Assembly: GCA_002724675.1 (NCBI GenBank)
Contig: PBPL01000110.1
Location: forward strand, 1 to 52,313
Direction of reading: 5' to 3'
DNA from: Deltaproteobacteria bacterium
GTDB taxonomy: Bacteria; Myxococcota_A; UBA796; UBA9615
Length of the DNA stretch: 52,313 bases
Shown here: one piece after another, positions 26,512 through 36,636 of the stretch
How positions within the stretch are numbered: position 1 is the stretch's first letter
Layout of the letters: every line of letters begins with the position of its first letter
Position numbers and translations under genes: made by a program
The notes under the pieces: generated by a model
The model's database searches: none
What the model was told of the DNA's origin: nothing
The model's input: the letters and a program-made list of their open reading frames with translations, nothing else

Positions 26512-27272
26512 GGCCGCGGCCCCCCTGACCTCGCTTGAGCTGCGAGCTTGTACTTCAAGGCGACACCCTTCGCGCCAACCCAAGCCACGCGCCATCCCCG
26601 CCGACCATCCAGCCATGCAGCTCGCAGCAGGACCTTGCGTAAGAAATGACCTGCAGCGTGACAGAAGGCCGCTAGCGGCCAGGGGCGCCACCCCGAAGCC
26701 ACCAGGGACGCTGAAGCGCGCTGGGCATGAGCCCTTGTGGATTGCTCCAGCTGCGCTGTCGTTCGGTCGGGATCGTGGTGCAGGTGCCCCTCCATCCACA
26801 CGACTCGGCCCGATGCAATGACGTGGTCGTGAGGGTCGAGCCCCCCCCAGCAAGCGCGCTCACGATCAAAAATGCGAACTCTCACATCGGGGTACCAGCC
26901 CGACGCCACCAGGGCCCTGCCGTCGAGGTAGTTGCGACGACGAACTCGAAAGCCAACCACGTCCGGCTCCACGCCCTGCACCAGCTTGGAGATGGCTCCC
27001 CCCAGCTGGGCATCGACACGTTCATCGGCGTCGATGCAAACAATCCACCGATGACGAGCCAGGTTGGTGGCTCGTTGTTTCTGCGTCACAAATCCATCAA
27101 ACCGGTGGGTCTCCACCCTCGCCCCCTCGGAGCGTGCCACGCGGACCGTATCGTCTCTCGATCCACCATCCAAAACGAGGACCTCATCAACCCATGGTCG
27201 AACCGACCGAATCGCCTCCGCGATCCGGTGAGCCTCGTCGAGGGCGATGAGCACGGCAGAGACAGCGGGCAT
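26508..27272 (-). CDS. Glycosyltransferase family 2 (WaaE/KdtX-like)
   Basis: A 254-residue GT-A glycosyltransferase. SAVLIALDEAHRIAEAI starts the nucleotide-binding fold, VLVLDGGSRDDT and the DxD-type IDADERVD are the metal and sugar-nucleotide sites, and NYLDGRALVASGW with ARIFDRERA-like sequence follow as in WaaE/KdtX, which adds glucose to the LPS inner core. That substrate is inferred from family only. The ATG at 27272 has AAGGA 11 bases upstream. A longer frame to 27380 would run into the tRNA-Cys gene and is not credible. It heads the four-gene minus-strand operon. Confidence 0.86.
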   Translation of the reverse strand: MPAVSAVLIALDEAHRIAEAIRSVRPWVDEVLVLDGGSRDDTVRVARSEGARVETHRFDGFVTQKQRATNLARHRWIVCIDADERVDAQLGGAISKLVQGVEPDVVGFRVRRRNYLDGRALVASGWYPDVRVRIFDRERACWGGLDPHDHVIASGRVVWMEGHLHHDPDRTTAQLEQSTRAHAQRASASLVASGWRPWPLAAFCHAAGHFLRKVLLRAAWLDGRRGWRVAWVGAKGVALKYKLAAQARSGGPRP

Positions 27273-27315
27273 CGAACGAAGGATCCTTACCACAGGGCTC
27301 ACCAACCCGGCATGC

Positions 27316-27343
27316 TTGACTCCCCCCGGAGCGGGGATAGAAT
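27316..27343 (+). promoter_or_regulatory. Promoter of tRNA-Cys
   Basis: TTGACT (27316-27321), a 16-base spacer and TAGAAT (27338-27343; 5 of 6 consensus bases). A G+C-rich stretch, TCCGCGGC, follows before the tRNA at 27355. Such discriminators are typical of stringently controlled stable-RNA promoters. Confidence 0.6.
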
Positions 27344-27354
27344 TCCGCGGCTCT

Positions 27355-27429
27355 GGCGACGTGGCCAAGTGGTAAGGCAAGGGATTGCAAATCCCTCATT
27401 CGCCGGTTCGAATCCGGCCGTCGCCTCCA
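27355..27429 (+). tRNA. tRNA-Cys (anticodon GCA)
   Basis: A 75-base cloverleaf with encoded CCA. Acceptor GGCGACG/CGTCGCC, anticodon arm GGGA-TTGCAAA-TCCC with GCA at 27387-27389, T arm GCCGG-TTCGAAT-CCGGC. The discriminator is U73, an identity element for cysteinyl-tRNA synthetase. No second tRNA follows. Confidence 0.96.
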
Positions 27430-27586
27430 ACTCCCCCCTCCTCCGATGATTCTCGGAAGCGGCCGCGCGACTTGCGTGGTGCGTTCGAGTCCCTAGACTG
27501 TCCGGCGGGGAAAAAGCGACAAGGCACGTTGCCTTCAGCCGAATCCCTACGTCCCCCACGCAATCGCGAGGACTTGGAAGGTAGAC

Positions 27587-28234
27587 ATGGAACAGTCCAG
27601 CCCAATCGTCGAGATACTGCTCAACAGCGATGTGATGCAGGCCGAGTGGGTGCTTTACTTCCTACTGGTCCTGTTCGCCGTCGCGATCTTCATGGTGCTC
27701 TGGAAGGTCGTGTTCTTCGTCGTCAACAGGATGCGAGCACGAAAGCTTCGAGCCCACGTCGCCAAGCTGGTAGCCGGGAGCGAGCTCGAAGAGTTCACCG
27801 CAGCCCTCGAAGACCACCCAGGCGTCGAGGCCTGGGTTCTGCGGCACGGGCTACGTTATGCCGCCAACGGCCCCACGGCCGTCTCCCAGCAGTTGGATGT
27901 GGCCACGACGGCCGCTAAGCACCGACTGGAGCTGGGGCTCACGTTCCTGGGCACGGTCGGCTCCAATGCCCCCTTTGTGGGGCTGTTCGGGACTGTGCTA
28001 GGCATCATCAAGGCCTTCCGTGATCTGTCCTTGGAGACCCGGGCTGGTGCGTCTGCGGTCATGGCTGGCATCTCTGAGGCCCTCGTGGCCACCGCTGTAG
28101 GACTGTTGGTTGCCATCCCGGCAGTCGTCGCGTTCAACTACCTCCAGCGACAAGTTCGACAGACTCTCGCCAACTCGGACACGCTCAATCAACAGGTGCT
28201 GTTCCGACTGCGGGCCACCAAGCAGGACGGGTAA
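27587..28234 (+). CDS. ExbB/TolQ-type proton channel (MotA/TolQ/ExbB family)
   Basis: A 215-residue inner-membrane protein with three hydrophobic segments: about residues 22-46, 118-145 and 160-182. The last two carry the family pattern, seen as TFLGTVGSNAPFVGLFGTVLGI and GISEALVATAVGLLVAIPA. In the ExbB-ExbD complex it forms the proton-conducting pentamer that drives TonB. GGAAGG lies 5-11 bases before the ATG. It heads the ExbB-ExbD-TonB-receptor-lipoprotein operon, in which the genes overlap or nearly touch. In sequence alone ExbB cannot be told from AglR/TolQ; the TonB gene after ExbD favours ExbB. Confidence 0.93.
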   Translation: MEQSSPIVEILLNSDVMQAEWVLYFLLVLFAVAIFMVLWKVVFFVVNRMRARKLRAHVAKLVAGSELEEFTAALEDHPGVEAWVLRHGLRYAANGPTAVSQQLDVATTAAKHRLELGLTFLGTVGSNAPFVGLFGTVLGIIKAFRDLSLETRAGASAVMAGISEALVATAVGLLVAIPAVVAFNYLQRQVRQTLANSDTLNQQVLFRLRATKQDG

Positions 28235-28236
28235 CT

Positions 28237-28688
28237 GTGGCTGGGTCCGGCATCCAAGATGAGGAGATCATCTCCGGCATCAACATCACGCCGATGGTGG
28301 ACATCATCTTGGTCCTACTGATCATCTTCATGGTGACAGCGGCGGTAATCAACGACGACTCCATCAAGGTGGAACTGCCGGAGGCTGCAACGGGTGAGGA
28401 GACAAAGTCCTCCACGCTGGGGCTCACGATCGACACCGAGGGTCAGTGGTACCTGAACGGCAGCGCCACCAGCGAAGAGGCGCTGCGTGCATTCATTCGA
28501 TCGGAAAAGGCCCAGGATGCTGAGCTGCAAGCCGTTGTGTCCGCCGATCGAGCCGTCGCCCATGGAGAGGTTGTGAAGTTGATCGACGTCGTCAAGCAAG
28601 AAGGCGTGGTGAAGTTCGCTATCAACATCGACCAGCCATCCTTCGCACCCACAGACGCGAGCCCCGGAGCCGACCAGGAGCCAACCCC

Positions 28689-28692
<4 letters not shown>
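28237..28692 (+). CDS. ExbD/TolR-type biopolymer transport protein
   Basis: A 151-residue protein with one membrane segment near the N terminus (about residues 18-38), which carries the proton-pathway aspartate as Asp22 in MVDIILVLLIIFMV. The periplasmic domain ends in EGVVKFAINID, as in ExbD. The start is GTG 28237, 3 bases after the ExbB stop. It ends in a TTGA overlap with the TonB gene. It should partner ExbB in the proton-powered channel. Confidence 0.93.
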
Positions 28693-29501
<809 letters not shown>

Positions 29502-29506
29502 GCAGC

Positions 29507-32500
29507 GTGCGGCGAATCGTCGCCAGGTACTGGCCTGCATCCTTCCTCCTGACCGCGTTCTTCTTCTGGCCAGGGAACGCTGCTGGTCAGACCGCAGCCC
29601 GTGATCTGCAGGAAAACGATTCTGAGAAGAGTGAGGCCGCGGTTACACCGTCGTCTGAGGCCCCGGAGACCAGCGGTGAGGCGGCTAGGCTCGGGCCAGG
29701 GAACAGCCCCGTACCTCATGCGATCCCAGATCTTCTCGACGCACCCAGCCCGGGCTACCCAGAGGAAGCACTAGCCTCAGGCATCGAGGGTGCCGTGGTG
29801 CTAGCCCTCCAGCTCGATGAAAACGGGGTCGTTCAAAACGTAGAGATCGTCCGCGAACCGGGCGGGGGACTGGGCGAGGCGGCTGCGGCGGCAACTCGTG
29901 ACAGCATCTTCGAGAGTCCACCCGCCCAAGGGCCCCCACACGAGCTTCGCCGTTACTTTCACGTGGTCCGATTCGTGCTGCCTGACGAGGCGCGAGCGGT
30001 CATCAACCAAGCCGCTGCGGAGACACCGGAGCAGACCGAAGAGAGCGACACGGAGGACATCGAGGAGAGTCCGCAGCCTGCCGACGAGTTGACCGTGTTC
30101 CCCGAGCTCATGACCGAGGTCAGCGCCCCCTACCCCGAGGCTGCTCGAGAGGAGGGAGTCCAAGGCCAGGTGCTCCTGGAGCTCGATGTGTCAGCCACCG
30201 GTGATCTGGATGCTGTTCGCTTGGTGAGTGCGGACCCGAGTGGCTGGGGACTCGAGTTGGCGGCGGTCAAGGCCGCCTGGCAGTTCCGGTTCTCCCCCGC
30301 TTACGCAGGCGCAGTGCCCGTCCCGGTCCGCATCACCTACACCTACGGCTTCCAACTTCAGGAACAGGTCGTTTTGGAGAGTGTGGAAGGCCCCAAAGAG
30401 GGCGAGAGCGTGGATCCCGACGGCCCCGTAAACCTCAGCGGCACCGTCCGAGAGCGAGGGACCCGGCGAGCGCTCGGTGGGGTCGAAGTCCTCATCGAGA
30501 AGCTGAGTCTCAGCGCCGTCACCGATGACTTCGGCTACTTCCAATTCCGAGGCATTCCCGCTGGACTCCATCGCGTTCTGGTGGCTGTGCCCGGCTACCG
30601 CAAGTTCGAGACTGAAGAGGAGATCCGCCCGGGACAAGCCACTGATGTCGTTTACTTCGTGCGGGAATCGCCGCTGGGAGTCCCAGAGACAGTCGTCCGA
30701 ACCCAACGAGAGAAAAAGGAGGTGGCTCGTCGCACCATTGCGATCGAGACCATTGAGCGGGTCCCGGGAACCTTCGGCGACCCGGTCCGCATTGTGCAGA
30801 ACCTACCGGGTGTCGCCCGGAGCCCATTCGACTTTGGGCTCCTGATCGTCCGGGGTTCGGGCCCCGAGGACTCTGGCGCCCACATCGATGGCATACGAGT
30901 CCCCCAGTTGTTTCACTTCGGGGGATTCCGCTCCATCGTCACACCGATCCTCCTAGACTCCATCGACTTCTATCCCGGGGGCTACGGCGCACGCTACGGC
31001 CGACTGACAGGCGGCATCTTGGATGTACGCACCCGCGAGCGCTACGAAGATCAGATCCACGGTCTTGTGCAGGCCGACTTGCTCGATGCTTCGGCAGCCC
31101 TGACCGGCTCGATTCGAAAGAAGGGCGACCCGAACCCCATCGGCGGCTTCGTGGTCGCCGCAAGGCGCTCGTATCTCGACGTGATCCTGCCAGCCCTGAC
31201 ACCGTCCAGTGTGGACTTGAGCAGCGTCGTGTTTCCTCAGTGGACCGACATCCAAGGCAAGCTCACTCTGCGCCCCGGCGATGGTCACAGTCTCTCCTGG
31301 CTAGCCTACTTTTCTCAGGACCGCGCTGGCAGCCGGGTCGAGGACCCGGGCCGAGCCGACATCGAGAGCACACAGGGTGACTTCCTGTTCAAGAACGATT
31401 TCTGGAGAGCAGCGATCGACTGGACGTACCGCAGCCGGTCGGTGTTCTCCAACCGACTCGTTTTCTCGGTAGGCCAGGACTTCCAACACTTCGACGTCGG
31501 ACAGTTCGCCTCTGTCGACGTCGAGGCGTTCTGGCTCGAGCTGAGGGACGAGGCTCGACTGGACATCCAGGATTGGCTCGAACTCGTCTTGGGCGCAGAC
31601 ATCATCTCGTCGGTGTACGCGTTCGAGTTCAAGTTCAACGACTTTGACGTGCGAACCTTCGGCAACGACCCCAACGCCGAGCGTGAAGAACTGGTGCTCG
31701 CCGACGAGGACTTCGGGATCACCCCCGCAGCCTTCTTGGAAGGGCGGTTCAAGCTCGCCGACGAGCGTGTCCAGTTGGTCCCCGGTGTCCGCCTGGACTA
31801 CTACGTCATCCCTGGTCAGTTCTCGTTTGTTACCGGCGACCCACGGTTTGCGTTTCGGGTAAGCCCCGATCCCGACCGACGGCTGGAGTTCAAGGGTTCT
31901 GTGGGCCTATATCACCAAAATCCGCAGGGCTATGAGCTTCTGGAAGTCACGGGCAACACCGAACTAAAGCCTGAGCAGAGCGTCCAGTTTTCATTGGGCA
32001 CGGAGATTCGGTTCACGGACTTCTTGAGCCTCGACCTCCAGGGCTTCTACAAGCGCCTGCAAGACCTCGTCGTATTCTCGTCTTCAGGAGTCCTCGAAGA
32101 CGGCTCGGACTCGGCATGGATGAACACCGGCGACGGTCACATTTACGGCGCCGAGTTGTTCTTGCGCTGCGAGCCTGTCCGAGGCTTCGAGGGATGGGTT
32201 GCCCTGACGCTGCAACGCAGTCAGAGACGTGATCGACCCAACTGGGACTTCTACTGGTACGACTTCGACCAGCCCATCATTCTGGACATTGTCGCCTCGT
32301 ACCAGCTGCCGTTCGGGTTCAAGCTCGGAGCCCGCTGGCGCTACGTCTCGGGCAACCCGACCACCCCAGTGATGAACGCAATCTACGACGCTGACGACGA
32401 CAGCTACATCCCCCTCCAGGGTACGTACAACTCCGAGAGACTCCCTGACTTCCACGCCCTGGACATCCGCATCGACAAAGACTTCAATTTCAGGACCTGG

Positions 32501-32644
32501 AAGCTAACCGTGTATCTCGACATCCTGAACGTCTACAACCGCCAGAATCCCGAGTCTGTCGTGCACAACTTCGACTACACCGAGAAGACCTACCTTTACA
32601 GTCTCCCCATCATCCCGAACCTCGGCTTCAAGGGGCAGTTCTGA
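29507..32644 (+). CDS. TonB-dependent receptor with two N-terminal TonB-C-like domains
   Basis: A 1045-residue outer-membrane protein with a signal peptide (to about residue 27). Two TonB-C-like domains come first: about 73-157 (SPGYPEEALASGIEGAVV) and about 199-283 (SAPYPEAAREEGVQGQV). Then a carboxypeptidase regulatory-like domain (about 307-385, LSGTVRERGTRRALGGVEV), the plug (about 400-505, with VRGSGPEDSGAHIDGI) and a barrel of about 530 residues ending in phenylalanine (GFKGQF). TonB-C domains normally sit on the inner-membrane transducer, so having two of them fused to the receptor is unusual. There is no clear TonB box, and the N-terminal domains may replace it. The start is GTG 29507, right after TonB. 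The ligand is unknown; a vitamin, siderophore or glycan is possible. Confidence 0.88.
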   Translation: MRRIVARYWPASFLLTAFFFWPGNAAGQTAARDLQENDSEKSEAAVTPSSEAPETSGEAARLGPGNSPVPHAIPDLLDAPSPGYPEEALASGIEGAVVLALQLDENGVVQNVEIVREPGGGLGEAAAAATRDSIFESPPAQGPPHELRRYFHVVRFVLPDEARAVINQAAAETPEQTEESDTEDIEESPQPADELTVFPELMTEVSAPYPEAAREEGVQGQVLLELDVSATGDLDAVRLVSADPSGWGLELAAVKAAWQFRFSPAYAGAVPVPVRITYTYGFQLQEQVVLESVEGPKEGESVDPDGPVNLSGTVRERGTRRALGGVEVLIEKLSLSAVTDDFGYFQFRGIPAGLHRVLVAVPGYRKFETEEEIRPGQATDVVYFVRESPLGVPETVVRTQREKKEVARRTIAIETIERVPGTFGDPVRIVQNLPGVARSPFDFGLLIVRGSGPEDSGAHIDGIRVPQLFHFGGFRSIVTPILLDSIDFYPGGYGARYGRLTGGILDVRTRERYEDQIHGLVQADLLDASAALTGSIRKKGDPNPIGGFVVAARRSYLDVILPALTPSSVDLSSVVFPQWTDIQGKLTLRPGDGHSLSWLAYFSQDRAGSRVEDPGRADIESTQGDFLFKNDFWRAAIDWTYRSRSVFSNRLVFSVGQDFQHFDVGQFASVDVEAFWLELRDEARLDIQDWLELVLGADIISSVYAFEFKFNDFDVRTFGNDPNAEREELVLADEDFGITPAAFLEGRFKLADERVQLVPGVRLDYYVIPGQFSFVTGDPRFAFRVSPDPDRRLEFKGSVGLYHQNPQGYELLEVTGNTELKPEQSVQFSLGTEIRFTDFLSLDLQGFYKRLQDLVVFSSSGVLEDGSDSAWMNTGDGHIYGAELFLRCEPVRGFEGWVALTLQRSQRRDRPNWDFYWYDFDQPIILDIVASYQLPFGFKLGARWRYVSGNPTTPVMNAIYDADDDSYIPLQGTYNSERLPDFHALDIRIDKDFNFRTWKLTVYLDILNVYNRQNPESVVHNFDYTEKTYLYSLPIIPNLGFKGQF

Positions 32645-33768
32645 TGAGACAGCAGCAGCCAGTGCCCTGGGGGCTTGTCATCCTGCTGGTCGGGGTCACC
32701 TGCCTGGGGTGGGGCTGTAACGTTCTAAAGCTGACGCCCACGTCCCAGGTCATCCGTCCCCGGGTGGCCGGCATCCAGGCCGAGCCGGCAGAGATCTCGC
32801 TAGGCGAATCGACGGAGTTGAGGGCACTTTTCGTCCACCCTCCGGGCGAAGAGGATGCCTTCGGTGCCATCTGGTTCTCTTGCGTACAAGCGGGCTCGGC
32901 CACTGGCTGCCTAGGGCTCGACACGGGAGCGTTCTTGTCGGCAGGCGGGGTCGAACCCGAAGGTGACAGCGAAAGCCCCATGGACGACGAGCTAATGACC
33001 GACCCCAGGAACAATCAATTCGGAGTGGGGGATGCCTTCAGCTACACCGCCCACGGGAGCGTCATTGAAGACGCGTGGGACGCACTGGGTGAAGCCGACC
33101 GAGTCGAGGGGCTCGTCGTGATGGTGAGCGTCACCTACGTCCGACGGTCCAACGAGGAACTGGAGGCCATGCTCCTCGACCTCAACCTCGCCACATCGGG
33201 TGGAGATTCTGAGGCTATAGAGGCATTCGCAGACGACTTTCTAGAGTTGCTCGACGACGGTGTCAGCGCGGCGCGACGCATCGTGGTGAGTGACAAGACA
33301 GACGCCCAGCCAGACCCCATCGACTGTCCCACTACGGCGCTCACGCCCAACAACAACCCCTACCTGGATGGCGTCCTACTGCACGAGGCTGAGGACGGCT
33401 GGGACCAGGGGCACCTGGTCGGCACTGTGACCTTCGTTGAGCCGGAGGAGACGCTCGTGCTTCGGCCAATCCTTCGCCATGGCGGCATCGAAGACTACCT
33501 GTACATAACGACGGACGGCGAAACAGAATGTCGACGTGAGACTCCCTGGTTCGCATGGCTCACCAATGCTGGAGCTATGGAAGCCGACTACAGCTTCGTC
33601 GCCGACGAAGGCGACTATGAAGAGGTCGAAGGACGGCTCAAGGTGAACCAACTCCATCTTCCTCCCGCCGAAGAGATGCCAGACCGATCAGACCTATGGA
33701 TTGTCGCCCGCGACCGGAGAGGCGGTCTGGACTGGACCCGTGTTCAGTTAGCCCGCACCGTCCACTGA
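32644..33768 (+). CDS. Lipoprotein of the receptor operon, function unknown
   Basis: A 374-residue exported protein. A signal peptide ends in the lipobox LGWGC (Cys25). The mature part begins with a short strand-rich domain resembling the PKD/Ig region of bacterial surface lipoproteins (IQAEPAEISLGESTELRA), then a less certain domain with aspartate- and glutamate-rich loops. I do not recognise it further. Its start overlaps the receptor stop (TGATG, 32642-32646), so it is part of that operon and may be a surface lipoprotein that works with the receptor. It is convergent with the BsuPI-like gene 12 bases away. Confidence 0.72.
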   Translation: MRQQQPVPWGLVILLVGVTCLGWGCNVLKLTPTSQVIRPRVAGIQAEPAEISLGESTELRALFVHPPGEEDAFGAIWFSCVQAGSATGCLGLDTGAFLSAGGVEPEGDSESPMDDELMTDPRNNQFGVGDAFSYTAHGSVIEDAWDALGEADRVEGLVVMVSVTYVRRSNEELEAMLLDLNLATSGGDSEAIEAFADDFLELLDDGVSAARRIVVSDKTDAQPDPIDCPTTALTPNNNPYLDGVLLHEAEDGWDQGHLVGTVTFVEPEETLVLRPILRHGGIEDYLYITTDGETECRRETPWFAWLTNAGAMEADYSFVADEGDYEEVEGRLKVNQLHLPPAEEMPDRSDLWIVARDRRGGLDWTRVQLARTVH

Positions 33769-33780
33769 GCTACGCGCTCA

Positions 33781-34302
33781 CTACTCCGGCCGCGAGCTGA
33801 TACGAAAGGACGACGAGCGCACCGTCGCGAAGTCACTGCAGCGGGCAGAGCTCAACGCCCGAGCGTCGGTGCAGCCCCAACCAAAGACGACCGTCACCCG
33901 CAAGAGTTGCTTCAGTTGCTCCCGCCCCGGGCGATACTCGAATGTCTTGGTTCCTGGGGGCACGGGGAGCGCGAGTCCCTCTCGACCGCAGGGCTCTAGC
34001 GGCATAGAGCGATACGCCTCCCCCTCGAAACGCTCCAACTGAAAGCTCTCGCAGCCAGGCAGGAAGATGGGTACGTCCCTCTTGTTGGTCACGGTAATCT
34101 CAACCACGTCCCCCAGAAGATAGGCCCGCCGACTCGTCTCCACCGTCACGCTAGGACCCATCGGGTCTGCGGCCCACGCCGACGACGGGCCCTGCAAGAC
34201 CAGCAGAGCCAGGGCCAACACCGACCCCAGCCCCAGCAGCCAAGCACAGGAGCTAGCAGCACCGAGGATATTCACGATCGCTTGAATGGAACTCAGGCGC
34301 AT
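33781..34302 (-). CDS. Exported BsuPI-like (intracellular proteinase inhibitor type) protein
   Basis: A 173-residue protein with a long signal peptide (cleavage near AWAADP), then one small beta-sandwich. PSVTVETSRRAYLLGDVVEITVTNK followed by IFLPGC and FEYRPGREQLKQ is reminiscent of the BsuPI/DUF family of small Ig-like domains. Three or four cysteines suggest disulfides. A role as an inhibitor is not shown; only the fold is suggested. GAGG lies 6-9 bases before the ATG. It is a single-gene unit between the TonB-type operon and the Glt-like operon, and has a terminator-like hairpin in its leader. Confidence 0.6.
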   Translation of the reverse strand: MRLSSIQAIVNILGAASSCAWLLGLGSVLALALLVLQGPSSAWAADPMGPSVTVETSRRAYLLGDVVEITVTNKRDVPIFLPGCESFQLERFEGEAYRSMPLEPCGREGLALPVPPGTKTFEYRPGREQLKQLLRVTVVFGWGCTDARALSSARCSDFATVRSSSFRISSRPE

Positions 34303-34390
34303 GGATTCCTCTCAACGTTCCGCCCGTCGGGCCCGGTGACCGGCATTGTCTCTCGAACCGGGTGTCGGATGCTACCAGCCAAGAAAACGG

Positions 34391-34420
34391 TGGGAGTCCG
34401 ACGCCTGTCTCGGACTCCCA
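34391..34420 (-). terminator. Terminator-like hairpin in the leader of the BsuPI-like gene
   Basis: TGGGAGTCCGA (34391-34401) and TCGGACTCCCA (34410-34420) form a perfect 11-base-pair stem with an 8-base loop. Read on the minus strand, CCGTTTTCTT follows the stem directly. The site lies about 90 bases before the minus-strand start at 34302, so it could end or attenuate transcription entering that gene, or insulate the two divergent units. Confidence 0.55.
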
Positions 34421-34481
34421 ACGAGGACCCCGCACAGTCGCATTGTCTCGCAGATCGTCGTCTGAGAGCCTTCCATCGACC

Positions 34482-34511
34482 TTGACACTGCGAAAAGCGG
34501 ACTGGTAGAAA
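34482..34511 (+). promoter_or_regulatory. Candidate promoter of the Glt-like operon
   Basis: TTGACA (34482-34487, perfect -35) with an 18-base spacer to TAGAAA (34506-34511, 4 of 6). The first gene of the Glt-like operon starts about 78 bases after the -10 box. No Glt-like gene from 35547 on shows a comparable promoter, so transcription of the whole block probably starts here. Confidence 0.45.
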
Positions 34512-34589
34512 TCCGACCGGTCTGAAACAGCAGATCGCGCGAACCCCGGGCCCCAGGCACCATCCACCCTTTTCTTCCGGTCCTACTGG

Positions 34590-35531
34590 ATGAGGTTGAC
34601 GTTGGCAGTGAAGTCCTCTTCCAGAGCATTCCGAGCCCTCCGAATTCGTTCGCTAGTCGCGGCGGTGACAGGTGTAATTCTTAGCCTTTCGTTCGGGTTC
34701 GCCACTCCGGCCCACGCCCAGGATGAGGATGAACCGGGCCAGATCGTCGAGACCCGAGCGCCCGAGGACAAGCGCCCCATCAAGGTGCGCAACAAGTTCT
34801 TCATCAAGCGCAAGCGCTTTGAGATCACACCTCAAGTTGGCTTCATTACCAACAACGCGCTCAATGACGAGATCAACCTCGGAGCATCTCTCACCTATCA
34901 CTTCACAGACCGCGTCGGCGTCGAGCTCCACGGCAGCTACGCCTTGTTGGGTGGGACAGGCAACACCAAGTCGTTGGCCCTAGCGGTCCTGCGGCTCTTG
35001 GACCCAAGCTTCCGACTGGAGTCTGTCGATCCGGGGGTCGTAACCACCTTGTCGTTCGTGTGGTCTCCCATGTACGGGAAGATCAATCCCTTTGGCATGG
35101 CCGTGATCAACCTCGACTTCTACTTCCTCCTCGGGGTCGGGTACGGCAATGAGACTGTCGAGATGCTCAGCTATGCGATCGACGGAGCCGGTCAGGAAAC
35201 AGCAGAGTTGGCGACGGACCCTGCCATCAATCACCAGTTCCTGTTCAACATCGGCATGGGGGTCAACGTCTTCGCCACGAAGTGGCTGAGCCTTCGGTTC
35301 GACGTTCGTATTCTGCTGACATGGGACGAAGTGCTCAACTACGACGATGACACAGCCGCGGCTACAAACAGGGCCCTAGGCCCACTGGCCAACCGGCTGA
35401 CCTGCGACAACCCGGACATTAGTGATAAGGCCTGCAAGGTCGTCTTCCCGTCTGCCTTCACCCTGAATGTGGGGGGTAGCTTCTGGGTGCCTGGTGACCG
35501 AGCCGTTCGCGAAAAAGCTTCTGTTTTTTAG
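34590..35531 (+). CDS. Outer-membrane beta-barrel protein, GltA/GltB-like
   Basis: A 313-residue exported protein. It has a signal peptide (cleavage near AHAQ), a short acidic linker, then a family block with NKFFIKRKRFEITPQVGFI and a barrel of amphipathic strands (for example VGVELHGSYALLGG and FYFLLGVGYGNETV). The next gene has the same block (KKFFLKYRRLEVTPQVGYV), so the two are paralogues. This matches the outer-membrane pair GltA/GltB of the M. xanthus gliding machine, where they sit in the same order before the TPR protein GltC. Which one is which cannot be told. The start ATG has no strong Shine-Dalgarno; alternative starts (TTG 34596) would still give a signal peptide. Confidence 0.78.
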   Translation: MRLTLAVKSSSRAFRALRIRSLVAAVTGVILSLSFGFATPAHAQDEDEPGQIVETRAPEDKRPIKVRNKFFIKRKRFEITPQVGFITNNALNDEINLGASLTYHFTDRVGVELHGSYALLGGTGNTKSLALAVLRLLDPSFRLESVDPGVVTTLSFVWSPMYGKINPFGMAVINLDFYFLLGVGYGNETVEMLSYAIDGAGQETAELATDPAINHQFLFNIGMGVNVFATKWLSLRFDVRILLTWDEVLNYDDDTAAATNRALGPLANRLTCDNPDISDKACKVVFPSAFTLNVGGSFWVPGDRAVREKASVF

Positions 35532-35546
35532 GCCTGAGGGACGACG

Positions 35547-36521
<975 letters not shown>

Positions 36522-36636
36522 TGTCCTGCCTTGAACTTGCTCTCTATGGAGACGTGCGCGACGGAAGATGAATGACCTCTCTCGGGTTTGTCACAATGTG
36601 CCGCGCTTGCCGTTCTCGGCTCAATTGAGGTCCACA

